Notes under the pieces: generated by a model
The model's database searches: none
What the model saw: only the letters and a program-made list of their open reading frames with translations
Told to the model about the DNA's origin: nothing
Program-made: the position numbers and the translations under genes
DNA from: Chitinophagaceae bacterium
GTDB taxonomy: Bacteria; Bacteroidota; Bacteroidia; Chitinophagales; Chitinophagaceae
DNA: 64,000 nt
Direction of reading: 5' to 3'
Assembly (NCBI GenBank): GCA_016702745.1
Contig: JADJDJ010000001.1
Coordinates: 992,001-1,056,000 of the forward strand
In this document: positions 17,863-28,300 of the stretch, piece by piece
How positions within the stretch are numbered: the stretch's first letter is position 1
Layout of the letters: every line of letters starts with the position of its first letter

Positions 17863-19788
17863 ATGGCCGGACAATCACATCAACTGGCAGCAATTCTCTT
17901 TGCCGACATCGTAGGCTATACGGCTATGATGCAGGAAAATGAGGAATTGGCTGTAGAGAAAGTCAACCGGTTCCGGGAAGTAGTGGAACTGGTGGCGGAG
18001 GAACTCAATGGAAAAATCGTTCAGTATTACGGGGACGGTTCATTGCTGCTTTTCCAAAGCTCAACGGATGCAGCTGAATTTGCCAAATTATTACAGGAAG
18101 ATTTATACAATGAACCACAGGTACCGGTGCGGATCGGTATCCACATGGGTGATGTACTCGTACATGCCGGCAATATATTCGGGGATGTGGTGAATATTGC
18201 CGCCCGTATCCAGTCACTCGCTCCGGCCGGTGGGGTTTATATTTCAGAAGTGGTATACCGGAATATTGCCAACAAAAAAGAACTGGAGTCGGTCTTTGTA
18301 AAGGAAGAAAAACTGAAAAATGTAAAGGATCCCATGCGGATCTATCAGTTGCTGACAGAAGGAATTCCCGCGCAAATACATGTGCCCGAATCGCCGGCCA
18401 TTCCGCCTGCTTCTTCCAATGCCAACCATATTGCGGTATTGCCCTTTGCCAATCTCAGTAGCGATCCGCAGCAGGATTATTTCAGCGACGGTTTAACGGA
18501 AGATATTATTACCCAGTTATCCAAGATCAGGGCTTATAAAGTCATCTCACGGACTTCCGTGATGCAGTATAAAACCAGTCCGAACTCAGTTAAAGAAATC
18601 GGAAAGGAACTGGGGGTTTCGTTGATCCTCGAAGGAAGTGTACAAAGACATGGAGAGAAAGTGCGGATCACGGCTCAGTTGATCAATGCCATCACCGATG
18701 AACATATCTGGGCTGATTCATATGATCGCTCTCTTCATGATATTTTCACCATACAACGGGAAGTGGCATTGGCCATTGCTGCTGTACTCAATACCTCGCT
18801 TACTAAAAAGGAAACCCAGGAACTGGATTATATTCCAACGGCTGACATTCAGGCCTATGATTTGTATATGCGGGGACGCCTAATGCTGGAAAAAAGGAGT
18901 AAGGCAGATGTACTGAGTGCCAGGGAATATTTCCAGCAGGCAGTGGGGAGGGATAAAGGTTTTGCAGCAGCCTACGCAGGCCTCGCTGATAGTTTTCTAT
19001 TATCCTCTTTCAGGGGATATGAAGATCCGGTACAAATGCTCTGGCAGGCGAAAAAACATATTGATGTGGCAGCCGGATTGGATCCTTATTCCGGTGAAAC
19101 ACAGGCTTCGCTGGGTTATTGGTACTTCCAGAATTTCGACTGGCATGCCGCTGAGATCACTTACCAGCGTGCGATCCGCTTAAATGCCAACCAAACCAAT
19201 GTCTATCTCTGGCTGGCCATTTTATTACAGGCCAAGGGTGATAATGAAGGGGCCCTCCAGGTATATGATCAGGGAATTGAGATCAATCCGGTCTGGGATT
19301 TCCTGCTGAAGAACAAAGTAATCCTCATGGCCAATATGAATAATATGGAAGCGGCCGTGGCTTTACAGGAAGAGCGGATCAGCAAGGTTCATGAACCGGA
19401 GCAGAAAGAGAAACTCTATTCAGAATTATCCAAACTGCACTGGTCGGCCGGTAACCAGGAAGCAGCCATACAAGCTGCTGAAAAAGCCAATGACAAAGGC
19501 TTGCTCCAGTTTTATGCGAACGGAGATATCTCGCTCATGAAACAACCACTTGATATTTATTATCAGGGTATGGAGCAAAGAAGCGAATATATCTCCCAGT
19601 TATGGATGGGATTGCAATATGCACATGCGGGTGCCAGGGAAAAGGCCATTGATTGTTTCAATAATGCAGTTGCTTTGAAAGAAGCAGCCATTTCATTGCT
19701 CCTGATCCGGGATTTTGAATTCCTGAATATCAAATACCTGAACATGGCCCTGCTGACCCGGAAAGTGAAGCAACTGATTAATTTCTGA
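17863..19788 (+). CDS. Class III nucleotidyl cyclase with TolB-like and TPR domains
   Basis: A 641-residue signalling protein. N-terminal cyclase domain (about residues 7-170) has metal aspartates Asp15 (FADIVGYT) and Asp58 (YYGDGS) and the VNIAAR motif (Asn111, Arg115) that stabilises catalysis. Next comes a TolB-N/FlgO-like domain (about 185-310; IAVLPFANLSSDPQQDYFSD) and then TPR-like helices to the end. The positions that normally fix ATP are not standard: Gln54 where Lys is expected before GDG, and Asn104 where Asp is expected before GDVVN. The product (cAMP, cGMP or other) therefore cannot be assigned. No transmembrane segment is visible. It ends two bases before the convergent stop of the next gene. 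Confidence 0.92.
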   Translation: MAGQSHQLAAILFADIVGYTAMMQENEELAVEKVNRFREVVELVAEELNGKIVQYYGDGSLLLFQSSTDAAEFAKLLQEDLYNEPQVPVRIGIHMGDVLVHAGNIFGDVVNIAARIQSLAPAGGVYISEVVYRNIANKKELESVFVKEEKLKNVKDPMRIYQLLTEGIPAQIHVPESPAIPPASSNANHIAVLPFANLSSDPQQDYFSDGLTEDIITQLSKIRAYKVISRTSVMQYKTSPNSVKEIGKELGVSLILEGSVQRHGEKVRITAQLINAITDEHIWADSYDRSLHDIFTIQREVALAIAAVLNTSLTKKETQELDYIPTADIQAYDLYMRGRLMLEKRSKADVLSAREYFQQAVGRDKGFAAAYAGLADSFLLSSFRGYEDPVQMLWQAKKHIDVAAGLDPYSGETQASLGYWYFQNFDWHAAEITYQRAIRLNANQTNVYLWLAILLQAKGDNEGALQVYDQGIEINPVWDFLLKNKVILMANMNNMEAAVALQEERISKVHEPEQKEKLYSELSKLHWSAGNQEAAIQAAEKANDKGLLQFYANGDISLMKQPLDIYYQGMEQRSEYISQLWMGLQYAHAGAREKAIDCFNNAVALKEAAISLLLIRDFEFLNIKYLNMALLTRKVKQLINF

Positions 19789-19789
19789 T

Positions 19790-20803
19790 CTAGTTATTCC
19801 CGGCTGCTTTGAAGTAATTTACTGTAATTTTTTTAACGATGAATTCGGCGTAATGGTAGCTGCCGTTGATTCCTCTTTTTGCATACAATTGGAAGCCCAT
19901 CACAAAACTGAGGTCGATCATTTTCCCAGGTGTAACATAACCACGAATCGTAAAAGACTCATTTGAATTTTCAATATGAAATTCTTCAAAATCCGAGTTG
20001 ATTGTATCTGTAGGCAGGAGCGTGGAAACTAATTTCCAGCGATGATTTGTGTTGTTAGGGTTTTCTCCGTTGGGTGAAACATAAATTGGTAAGGCGGCAT
20101 AATCCGGCCCTGTAAATTCACTGCTTGCATTAAGTGCAATATCCATCCCTAAGATGGCCCCAAAACTATCCCAGCCGGTATACAGATAGGAGTAGTTCAA
20201 TGTAATTTCCGCAGCGACGATCTCAGGGTTTTCCGGAACAATAATCTTTTGGATATAGCCCTGAAGATGCTGTCCGGTTCTGAATGAACTTGAATTTGCC
20301 GGTACAGTTTCGTATTTCATCTTTACTGTGCCAGTGTTGAATTGTGATTGACTGGTATCCGGGGTCCTAATATAAACTCCGGCCTCATTGGTCATTAGCC
20401 GGTCATTACTATATGGTGGAGTGAATGTTTTTTGAAATTCGGAATTTGCCAATTTGTATTTATTCCAGAGGATGGCTTTACTGTACACATTCGGGTTGAC
20501 AACAAACTGCTTTTTCTTTGCACTCATGGTTTGGGGTGCGTCCAGTCCGGCCTTGCTATAGATGTTCCTTAGCAATGCACTGTTTTTAATCAACAGGGCC
20601 CGGACTGCTGCTGCATTGGTTTGCCGGCCATTGGCAGCCCGGCTTAATTCAGCGATTTGCTGATGAAGCTGAGTGTAAGAAGGATTCTTTTTGGCTTCAG
20701 CAGTAAACTTTTCTATTACATGCGGGTCACCCCAGGCTTTTTCTCTTTGGGCCATTATAGAAAACTGACAGAACAGGCATAACAGCAAAATAATTGCTTT
20801 CAT
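19790..20803 (-). CDS. Secreted protein of unknown function beside the CHAT gene
   Basis: A 337-residue exported protein I do not recognise. Its signal peptide (MKAIILLLCLFCQFSIMAQ) is followed by a helical, Lys/Asn-rich segment to about residue 110 and then a beta-rich half with YETVPANSSSF, LNYSYLYTGWDSFG and HIENSNESFTIRGY, suggestive of a jelly-roll or carbohydrate-binding sandwich. It is divergent from the TPR-CHAT gene at 20913 across a 109-base gap holding a candidate operator, and its stop is two bases from that of the cyclase gene. The shared promoter region with the CHAT gene suggests, but does not prove, joint regulation. Confidence 0.7.
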   Translation of the reverse strand: MKAIILLLCLFCQFSIMAQREKAWGDPHVIEKFTAEAKKNPSYTQLHQQIAELSRAANGRQTNAAAVRALLIKNSALLRNIYSKAGLDAPQTMSAKKKQFVVNPNVYSKAILWNKYKLANSEFQKTFTPPYSNDRLMTNEAGVYIRTPDTSQSQFNTGTVKMKYETVPANSSSFRTGQHLQGYIQKIIVPENPEIVAAEITLNYSYLYTGWDSFGAILGMDIALNASSEFTGPDYAALPIYVSPNGENPNNTNHRWKLVSTLLPTDTINSDFEEFHIENSNESFTIRGYVTPGKMIDLSFVMGFQLYAKRGINGSYHYAEFIVKKITVNYFKAAGNN

Positions 20804-20863
20804 ACTTTATGATTTATGACTCAAATTAGTATTCTCCTGGTTTGAATACTACTGTATCACATC

Positions 20864-20881
20864 ATCAGGGTATATCCTGAT
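20864..20881. promoter_or_regulatory. Palindrome in the divergent gap, possible operator
   Basis: ATCAGG-GTATAT-CCTGAT is an 18-base inverted repeat with 6-bp arms in the 109-base space between the divergent 19790-20803 and 20913-24044 genes. It would suit a dimeric regulator. Confidence 0.35.
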
Positions 20882-20912
20882 AATCTGACCGTATACCTGT
20901 AATTTTAGGATC

Positions 20913-23900
20913 ATGAAAAACGGGTTCGTCCTTCTCTTATTTACTTTTGTATTCATTGCTGCGAAAGCACAGGGTATTCAGGCAGAACTGGCAGCAATGG
21001 ATACGGCATTTTCGAAAGGGAATTACCGCGAAGCAAGTTTGTTGGCTGATAAAATTTATGCCAAAGCGATCAGTGAGATAAAAAATGATACCGTACTGGT
21101 GGAATATCTCAGCACAGCCGGCTCTTCTTATTATCAGTTAGAAGAATATGCAAAAGCCGGAAAGTATTTCAGGGAGGCGGCCGATCAGGCAAAGACCCGC
21201 TTGGGGGAAATGGAATACCATTACTCATTGGCACTATTCAACCTGGCTTCCTGTTTAAAAGAAGAGGGAAGATATGCAGAAGCAGAACCACTTTACCTCC
21301 AATCATTGCCGGTGCTGGCCACAGCATTCGGACAAAGCAGTTTACAATATACCCGTTGTTTTTATACCCTGGCTTCCATGTATGTGGATATGGCCAGATA
21401 TGCCGAGGCAGAGAGCATGTGTGCGGCTGCTGTCAATTTTTATAAAACCATCCTTGGTGAAACCAGTCCGGATTACCTCGGTGCGCTGGGCACGATGGCA
21501 GTGATTTATCAGGGACAGGCCAAGTATGAACAGGCAGAAGCGATCTTTCTTGTACTGAAAAATTATCATGCCGCCCAGTCAATTCCGGATCAATCCGTAT
21601 TGCAAACTCTTGAAAATAACCTGGGGGAACTCTACCGCCATATGGGAGATTATGCAAGGGCAGAACCTGCTTTGGAAAATGCAGTCCGTCTGGCCGGAAG
21701 TAATCCTTCAGCAGCTTACTCCCTTAATAACCTGGCCCTGGTGCAAAAGGCATTGGGTAAATACAATGAAGCCGAAAAGGCCTACCGGAAGGCCTTACAG
21801 ATTTATGTCTCACAGGGAAAAAGGGAGCATCCTGATTATACCAATCCCCTGAATAATCTGGGAGAATTATACCGCACCATGGGCCGGCTACAGGACGCTG
21901 TGTATGCTTTTGAAGAAGTGATCAGTATCCGGAAGAAAACCCTGGGTACCCAGCATGCCAATTATGCCAATGCCCTCAATAATCTGGCCTTGGTTGAATT
22001 TGCCATTGGAAAATACCCCGATGCAGAGAAGCATCTCGAAGAATGTCTGGCTATTTATAAAATCACATTAGGAGAAAAAGATAAATTTTATGCCAATTGT
22101 CTGAATAATCTCGCTTCCGTTTACAAAGCAAATGGGAGCCTGTTAAAGGCTGAAGCCACTTATCAATCCTGTATCCGTATTTATAAAGCCACCTATGGGG
22201 AAACCAGTGATAAGTATGGTATTTATCTGGGCGGACTGGCAGGAACCTACCGGCAAATGAAACGGTATCCGGAAGCCATCGCACTGACCCAGCAATCATT
22301 GGCGATTCTCCGGAACAAACTCGGGGAATATCATTATGATCATATCGAGACCGAATACAATCTCGCTGAAACGTACCGGGAAGCGGGACAGCCCGCCGAG
22401 GCTGAAAAGCATTATCATAATGCTATAAAGGGTTACCTGTTGCTGATTGAAAAGTATTTTCCTTACCTGAGTGAAAAAGATAAAACCTTATTCTATTTCA
22501 ATGTAGCCAATGCTTTTGAAACCTTCAATTCATTTGTATTGGCGCAATGGACTAAAAATCCATCCGGCAATCATTCGGCCCTGATAAACCAGATGTATAA
22601 TAACCGGATGGTATTGAAATCACTCCTGCTGAAAGAATCCGGTAAAATGAAGGAGGCTGTGGCTTTCAGCCGGGATACATCTGTGATCAATGATTACCAG
22701 CAATGGCTGGCTATGCGGGAACAAATCATCCGGCAGTACCGCATGAGTGAGGAGGATCGTTCGGAGAAAAAACTGAATCTGCCACAACTGGAACTGAATG
22801 CAAACCAGCTGGAACAAAAAATCACAATTGCATTGGGATTGGCTAAAAAAAACAATGCGGGGTTAACAGACTGGACCCGGATCCGGGCTGCATTGAAACC
22901 CGGGGAGTATGCGGTTGAAATCATCCGGACCGAAGAGTATACGGATGGAAAATGGACAGATAAAATACACTATGCCGCCCTGATCCTGGATCATCAAAGC
23001 ACCGCACCCCGGCTGGTTTTGTTAAAACCCGGAAAAGAACTGGAGACAAAAGCTATCAGTTATTACCGCTTAAACCTCAAAGGCAGGAGGGAAGACCTCC
23101 AATCCTATAACGAATTCTGGGAGCCTTTAAAAAAATACATGCCCGCTGCAAAAAAGATTTATTTCTCGGCAGACGGGGTTTATCAGCAGATCAATCTTTA
23201 TACCCTGCTCAATCCAGCAACCCGAATATACCTGATTGATGAACTGGCTGTTTCCATGCTGACCAATACCAGGGATTTACTGGAACCGCTTACAGAAAAT
23301 AAAACTTATCAGGCTGCTATTTTCTCTTTCCCTGATTTTGGCGGAATACCGGTTAGTCCCGATAGCCTGGTCAGCCGGACAGGTTTTCCGGTTTTAGATG
23401 AATTACCGGGCACAAAGGAAGAAACGGATTCTGTTATGACCATTCTCAAGGCAGCGCATTGGACCGTAGAGGAAAAAATCCGTAAGACTGCCACTGAAGA
23501 AGCCATCAAGAAAATCAAAAGGCCCCAGGTATTGCATATTGCCACCCATGGCTTTTTCCTGAAAGATGTAAAAGATACCCTGGGAACTGTGTATGGCATA
23601 CAGGCCGATATTGCCAGACAACATCCCCTGCTTCGTTCGGGAGTAATCCTTGCAGGGGCTGCGGCCGTGGCCAGAAATCCCAATGATTTTATCGATCAGG
23701 ATGACGGTATTCTCACCGCCTATGAGGCGGCGGATCTTGATTTAACCGGTACGGGACTGGTTGTTTTATCCGCCTGTGAAACGGGTCTGGGTGAATTGCT
23801 CAATGGACAGGGAGTATACGGTTTGCAAAGAGCTTTTCTGCAGGCCGGTGCAGCATCGGTGATCATGAGTTTGTGGAAAGTAAATGATGAATCCACCAAG

Positions 23901-24044
23901 GAACTGATGATCGGGTTTTACCGGGAATGGCTGCTTCATCCGGAAGGGAATAAGCAGGAGGCACTGCGAAAAGCACAAAGACAATTGCGGGAACAATATG
24001 CCCATCCTTTTTTCTGGGGGCCTTTTGTGATGGTAGGTAAATGA
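20913..24044 (+). CDS. Exported TPR-CHAT protein (caspase-like domain)
   Basis: A 1043-residue protein with an N-terminal signal peptide (MKNGFVLLLFTFVFIAAKAQG), about twelve TPR units (roughly residues 30-480, each with A-E-LY-A and LNNLA patterns), a helical linker and a C-terminal CHAT domain (caspase HetF associated with TPRs, about 700-1043). The catalytic dyad of CHAT proteases appears intact: His879 in HIATHGFF and Cys955 in LSACETGLG. TPR-CHAT proteins process partners in several bacteria, some in defence. Here the signal peptide implies action outside the cytoplasm. It is divergent from an unknown secreted protein (19790-20803), a possible partner. Substrate unknown. Confidence 0.93.
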   Translation: MKNGFVLLLFTFVFIAAKAQGIQAELAAMDTAFSKGNYREASLLADKIYAKAISEIKNDTVLVEYLSTAGSSYYQLEEYAKAGKYFREAADQAKTRLGEMEYHYSLALFNLASCLKEEGRYAEAEPLYLQSLPVLATAFGQSSLQYTRCFYTLASMYVDMARYAEAESMCAAAVNFYKTILGETSPDYLGALGTMAVIYQGQAKYEQAEAIFLVLKNYHAAQSIPDQSVLQTLENNLGELYRHMGDYARAEPALENAVRLAGSNPSAAYSLNNLALVQKALGKYNEAEKAYRKALQIYVSQGKREHPDYTNPLNNLGELYRTMGRLQDAVYAFEEVISIRKKTLGTQHANYANALNNLALVEFAIGKYPDAEKHLEECLAIYKITLGEKDKFYANCLNNLASVYKANGSLLKAEATYQSCIRIYKATYGETSDKYGIYLGGLAGTYRQMKRYPEAIALTQQSLAILRNKLGEYHYDHIETEYNLAETYREAGQPAEAEKHYHNAIKGYLLLIEKYFPYLSEKDKTLFYFNVANAFETFNSFVLAQWTKNPSGNHSALINQMYNNRMVLKSLLLKESGKMKEAVAFSRDTSVINDYQQWLAMREQIIRQYRMSEEDRSEKKLNLPQLELNANQLEQKITIALGLAKKNNAGLTDWTRIRAALKPGEYAVEIIRTEEYTDGKWTDKIHYAALILDHQSTAPRLVLLKPGKELETKAISYYRLNLKGRREDLQSYNEFWEPLKKYMPAAKKIYFSADGVYQQINLYTLLNPATRIYLIDELAVSMLTNTRDLLEPLTENKTYQAAIFSFPDFGGIPVSPDSLVSRTGFPVLDELPGTKEETDSVMTILKAAHWTVEEKIRKTATEEAIKKIKRPQVLHIATHGFFLKDVKDTLGTVYGIQADIARQHPLLRSGVILAGAAAVARNPNDFIDQDDGILTAYEAADLDLTGTGLVVLSACETGLGELLNGQGVYGLQRAFLQAGAASVIMSLWKVNDESTKELMIGFYREWLLHPEGNKQEALRKAQRQLREQYAHPFFWGPFVMVGK

Positions 24045-24223
24045 ACAGTTCGGGCATTCAACGGTACATATTACCAATTAATCTATACAAGCATATCTAA
24101 GTAAAAAGTCTTAGTTAGTCCTTGTTAACTGAGTGGGTAGAAATAAACGGGGCATTGTGGAAATAAAAGCCCACCTTCGATTGGATCCGCCCTCTGTTTT
24201 TGCGGTCAATAACCCACTCATTT

Positions 24224-24568
24224 ATGTATAATCACACCTGGAAAAAGTACCTCCCCGTTATTCGTTTGTTGCTGAAAAAATCAAATCAGGAAGATCAGCG
24301 CATGACGCTGAACCGGACCGATTTTGAAAGAACCAGCAAATTGCGGAAACCGGTTTGCAGTTTTGATGTAGAGATTGTAAAAGGAAGACTGGACCGGGTG
24401 AATACAGATGTTCAGGTGAAAAGCCTGATGTCGGTCCTCACAGAAGATAGTGCCACCATGGGTATATTACGCCAGGGACATTATGCCATCAACCTGAATT
24501 CAGATTTTCAACTCAGTATCCGGAATACAACACCGGCAGCAACTCCGGTTCCGGCAGAAGAAGCATAA
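24224..24568 (+). CDS. Protein of unknown function
   Basis: A 114-residue protein I do not recognise. I start it at the ATG at 24224; the frame is open upstream only from a TTG. It has a basic N-terminus (KKYLPVIRLLLKKSN), a central segment CSFDVEIVKGRLDRV and an Ala/Pro/Thr tail. No signal peptide is seen. It lies 179 bases after the TPR-CHAT gene and shares the terminator at 24566-24597 with the convergent RRM gene. Coding status is supported by a clean frame and tail position before a terminator. Confidence 0.55.
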   Translation: MYNHTWKKYLPVIRLLLKKSNQEDQRMTLNRTDFERTSKLRKPVCSFDVEIVKGRLDRVNTDVQVKSLMSVLTEDSATMGILRQGHYAINLNSDFQLSIRNTTPAATPVPAEEA

Positions 24569-24597
24569 AAAAAAGAGCCTGTAAAAGGCTCTTTTTG
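24566..24597. terminator. Bidirectional terminator
   Basis: AAAGAGCC-TGTAAAA-GGCTCTTT with flanking A and T runs, between the convergent genes ending at 24568 (+) and 24618 (-). Usable in both directions. Confidence 0.85.
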
Positions 24598-24617
24598 TAA
24601 AGCTATGCAGAAGGGGA

Positions 24618-24884
24618 TTAACCTCTGTAATCAGAACGGGGAGCTTTCTCTCTCGCTACTGATACAGACAGTGCCCTGCCTTCAATATCTTTTCCGTTCA
24701 GACCTTTGATGGCTGAATTGGCTTCATCATCTGCGTTCATTTCCACAAACCCAAATCCGCGGCTGCGGCCGGTTTCACGGTCATTAATCACTTTTGCGGA
24801 AGCTACGGCGCCATAAGCACCAAAAAGGGTTTTCAGGTCTTCCTCAGACGTGTGAAAACTCAGATTCGAAACATACATGTTCAT
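24618..24884 (-). CDS. Single-RRM RNA-binding protein
   Basis: An 88-residue protein made of one RNA recognition motif. RNP2 is MYVSNLSF at residues 3-10 and RNP1 is RGFGFVEM near 42-49, with further consensus aromatic positions intact. A basic, RG-like tail (REKAPRSDYRG) follows. I choose the ATG at 24884, since an upstream start would add a Phe-rich MFYFKFFS extension not seen in RRM proteins. Bacteroidota, lacking many Hfq-like proteins, commonly carry such RRM proteins, often cold-induced; the RNA targets here are unknown. The space upstream (24885-25381) is long and could hold its leader. Confidence 0.93.
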   Translation of the reverse strand: MNMYVSNLSFHTSEEDLKTLFGAYGAVASAKVINDRETGRSRGFGFVEMNADDEANSAIKGLNGKDIEGRALSVSVAREKAPRSDYRG

Positions 24885-25381
24885 GCTGAAAAATTTAAAA
24901 TAAAACAAATTGAAATACCTGTGATTGAAGGACTGTCAGCAAATAGTAAAGAGGAGAATAACTGTTACCGGATCGAAAAGTAAGAATTGAACTTATCCGC
25001 ACTGAATGATGGAAGAACTTATAGTCACTTAGTGAAGATAGTGCTTTAAATGCAGAACCGGGTATTTATGTTGTTAAAACGGGAATCCTGCTATTGGGTA
25101 CAAATAGCCCCTTTCACACAAAGAGTTGGCAGTGATGTTCTCATCGTGTAAAAAAAATACCCAACCAGATTTTGATAGCCAGCCATTTTCCGGAAATGCG
25201 GGTCAAAAAAATGCCCTTTTTCATTCCTTTTTGTAACCTTCAAAGAAACAATGCCATGGCTTCTTTTCTTCTCACATTTTTGCCCTTGCAATGTGAATAA
25301 CTGCCTGTTAGCCCAACCGGATTTTAGTGACCTTTGCTATATATTCGCCGCCTGACTTTACTTGTATAAAAACTGATAACA
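24885..25381. other. 497-base intergenic region, nothing assigned
   Basis: Between the divergent RRM and SMC genes. I see no convincing coding frame, tRNA, terminator or periodic tract here. It is A/T-rich and presumably holds both promoters and possibly a long leader for the RRM protein gene, as cold-shock RNA-binding genes often have. Confidence 0.5.
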
Positions 25382-28300
25382 GTGAGACTAAAGAACTTAG
25401 AAATCAAAGGATTCAAAAGTTTTGCCGACAAAACTGTAGTGCGTTTTGATGACAATATCACCGGTATTGTTGGTCCCAACGGCTGCGGCAAAAGTAATAT
25501 CGTGGACAGCATCCGATGGGTGATTGGTGAACAAAAGATCAGTCAGCTGCGAAGTGAAAACCTCGACAGCCTGGTCTTTAACGGATCCAAGACCCGGAGT
25601 GCATCCGGCCTGGCAGAAGTGAGTCTCACTTTTGAGAATACCAAGAACCTCCTTCCTTCCGAATTCAATGAAGTCACCATCACCCGTAAATTTTATAAAA
25701 GCGGTGAAAGTGAATACCGGCTCAATGATGTGCAGTGCCGATTGAAAGATATCCAGAACCTCTTCATGGATACCGGTGTGAGCACCGACAGTTATGCCAT
25801 CATTGCCCTGGACATGGTGGATGACCTGATCAAAGACAAGGATAACAGCCGCCGTAAAATGCTGGAACAGGCAGCCGGAATTTCTATTTACAAAACCCGT
25901 AAAAAAGAAGCGAAGCAAAAGCTGGAAGCCACTGAACAGGATCTGGCCCGTATTGAAGACCTGCTTTTTGAAATCAATAATCAGCTCAAAGCACTGGAAA
26001 GCCAGGCTAAGAAAGCGGAGAAATACCATGAGATCAAAAAAGAATACCGGGAACTCAGTATTGAACTGGCAAAAGCATCGCTGGAAGGTTTTAACCTGAC
26101 CTATCAGGAACTGAACCAGCAACATGATGCTGAAACTGATAAGCGGTTGAAACTGGAAGCCGTTATTGCTGCCGATGAAGCCGCTATCGAAAAGGAAAAG
26201 CTGGCCTTTATTGAAAAGGAAAGAGAACTGCAGACCATGCAGCTCAGCTTTAACGAAATGGTGCAAACCGTCAGAAGCCGGGAAAATGACAAGAACCTCT
26301 CGGCCCAGCGACTGGAACACCTGAAGGAAAAAGAAAGCAGCCTGCAGGAGTTTCTGCAAAAAGCGGGCGGTCAGCTCAGGGGTATTGAAGAAAGTATCCA
26401 GTTCACTGAAGCACAGGTAGGTGAAGAGAGCCAGGCCCTGGAACAACTGAACCAGCAATTGGAAAGCCTGCGCCAGGAAGTGGATGGTAAAAGAAATATA
26501 CTGGATGAGAAACGCCGTATCCTTGACAATCTTCGTCAGGAACAACAGCAGGTACAACGCAGCCAGTTTGATGCAGAAAAGAAAGTGGCCGTTGCGGATA
26601 CCTCTGTGCAGAACCTGCAAAGAGTGATTGGACAAATGGAAGAAGAAAGAAAACAGCGGGAAGATCAGCGCCATCACCTGGATCAGGAAAGAATACTGAA
26701 GGAAAAAGAATTGTCCATCAAGAAAGTGGACCTGGAACAATTACAGCAACACCAGGAAAATACCCGGGAACAAATTCTCCAGATTCAGTCTGTTCTTGAA
26801 AACTTACGCAATGAGCTGGCCGAAGAGAACCGTAAACTGGATTCGAAAAAGAATGAGCACGATCTGCTGAAAAGTATGATCGACTCTATGGAAGGATATC
26901 CGGACAGTGTAAAATTCCTGCACAATAATCAGCAATGGAATCATACCTCGCCCATTTTGTCGGATGTGATGTATGTGAAAGAAGAATACCGGACTGCCCT
27001 TGAAAATGTACTGGAACCCTATCTCGGTTATTATGTGGTAAACAATCTGCAGGAAGGTTTACAAGCCGTACACCTGCTGGATGAAAATAAAAAGGGGAAA
27101 GCGAATTTCTTCCTGCTGAATAAATTTGATGAGCAGGCTCCTGGGATTCCGGATCACCAACTGGAAGGAGCAATTCCTGCACTGAGTGTGGTGGAAGTGG
27201 AAGAAAAATACCGGAAGCTGGCCGAACACCTGCTGAGTAATGTATTTATTGCAGATAATGAGCAGGTGCTGGAAAACAGCAATGGGTTTGTAGTGATTGA
27301 AAAACACGGGAAGTACGTTAAAGGAAAATATTCATTGACCGGCGGCAGTGTTGGACTGATCGAAGGAAAAAAGATCGGGCGTGCCAAGAACCTGGAAAAA
27401 CTACAGGAAGAAATCCTGACACAATCGGCCGTAGTGGAAAAACTCCGCGCAGATATCCAGGCCCGTCATAATGAAGTGATCGCTTTTAACGAAGACCTGC
27501 GGGAGAATGCGGTGAAAGAAACAGAACGCGAGATCCAGCAGCTGACCAATGAAGTATTTGCCCTGCATAATAAACTGGAGAACCTGCACTCCATGCAAAC
27601 CAACAGCCAGCACCGGCTGGAAGAACTGAACCTGCAGATGCAGCAGACCCATCAGTCAGTAGAAGGCGTCAGAAACCAGCTGACCGAATTCAATGAAGCC
27701 CTGCTGGTAGCAGCTTCCAGACTAGCAGAAGCCGATGATGCCTTCCGGATGACCGATCAGGAATACAATGAATCAAGCCGGCAGTACAATGAATTTAACC
27801 TGAATGTAACTAAACACCAGAGCAAGATTTCCGGTCTGCGTCAGGAATTGGAATTCAAAGGAAACCAACTGAATGATCTTCGCATGCAGATTGACAGCAA
27901 TGGCAACCTGCTGACAGAAACTGCAGTGAGCATTGAACAGGCTGCTCAAACACTTCGCGACACAGAAGAAGCCTTGCTGCAACTGATGCGCGACAAGGAA
28001 GTGGAGGAGCAAAAACTGAATGAAGCAGACCAGGCTTATTATAATCTCCGTAACCAGTTAAGTGAAAAGGAAAGTGAGATCAGGCATAAGGTAAAAGAGA
28101 AAGAACAGGTTGAACATATGCTCGCGGCAATCAAGGATAAGCTGAATGAACTGAAGCTGCACCTGGCCGGTATGAAGGAGAGAATGGATGTGGAGTTCAG
28201 GATCAACCTGGATGATATCCTGGGTGAATCCAGAACCGGTGAAATACCCGTGGAAGAGTTGCATGAAAAAGTGGACCGGATGAAACGCCGTCTGGAAAAT

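Noticed and set aside
24885..25381. 66-residue minus-strand frame in the RRM-SMC gap
   Set aside because: It has no family features, a poor start and lies in A/T-rich intergenic DNA.
25397..26740. 447-residue open frame on the minus strand inside smc
   Set aside because: It is a shadow of the smc coding sequence: smc has intact Walker motifs and coiled-coil codons on the plus strand, and the antisense frame has no family features.
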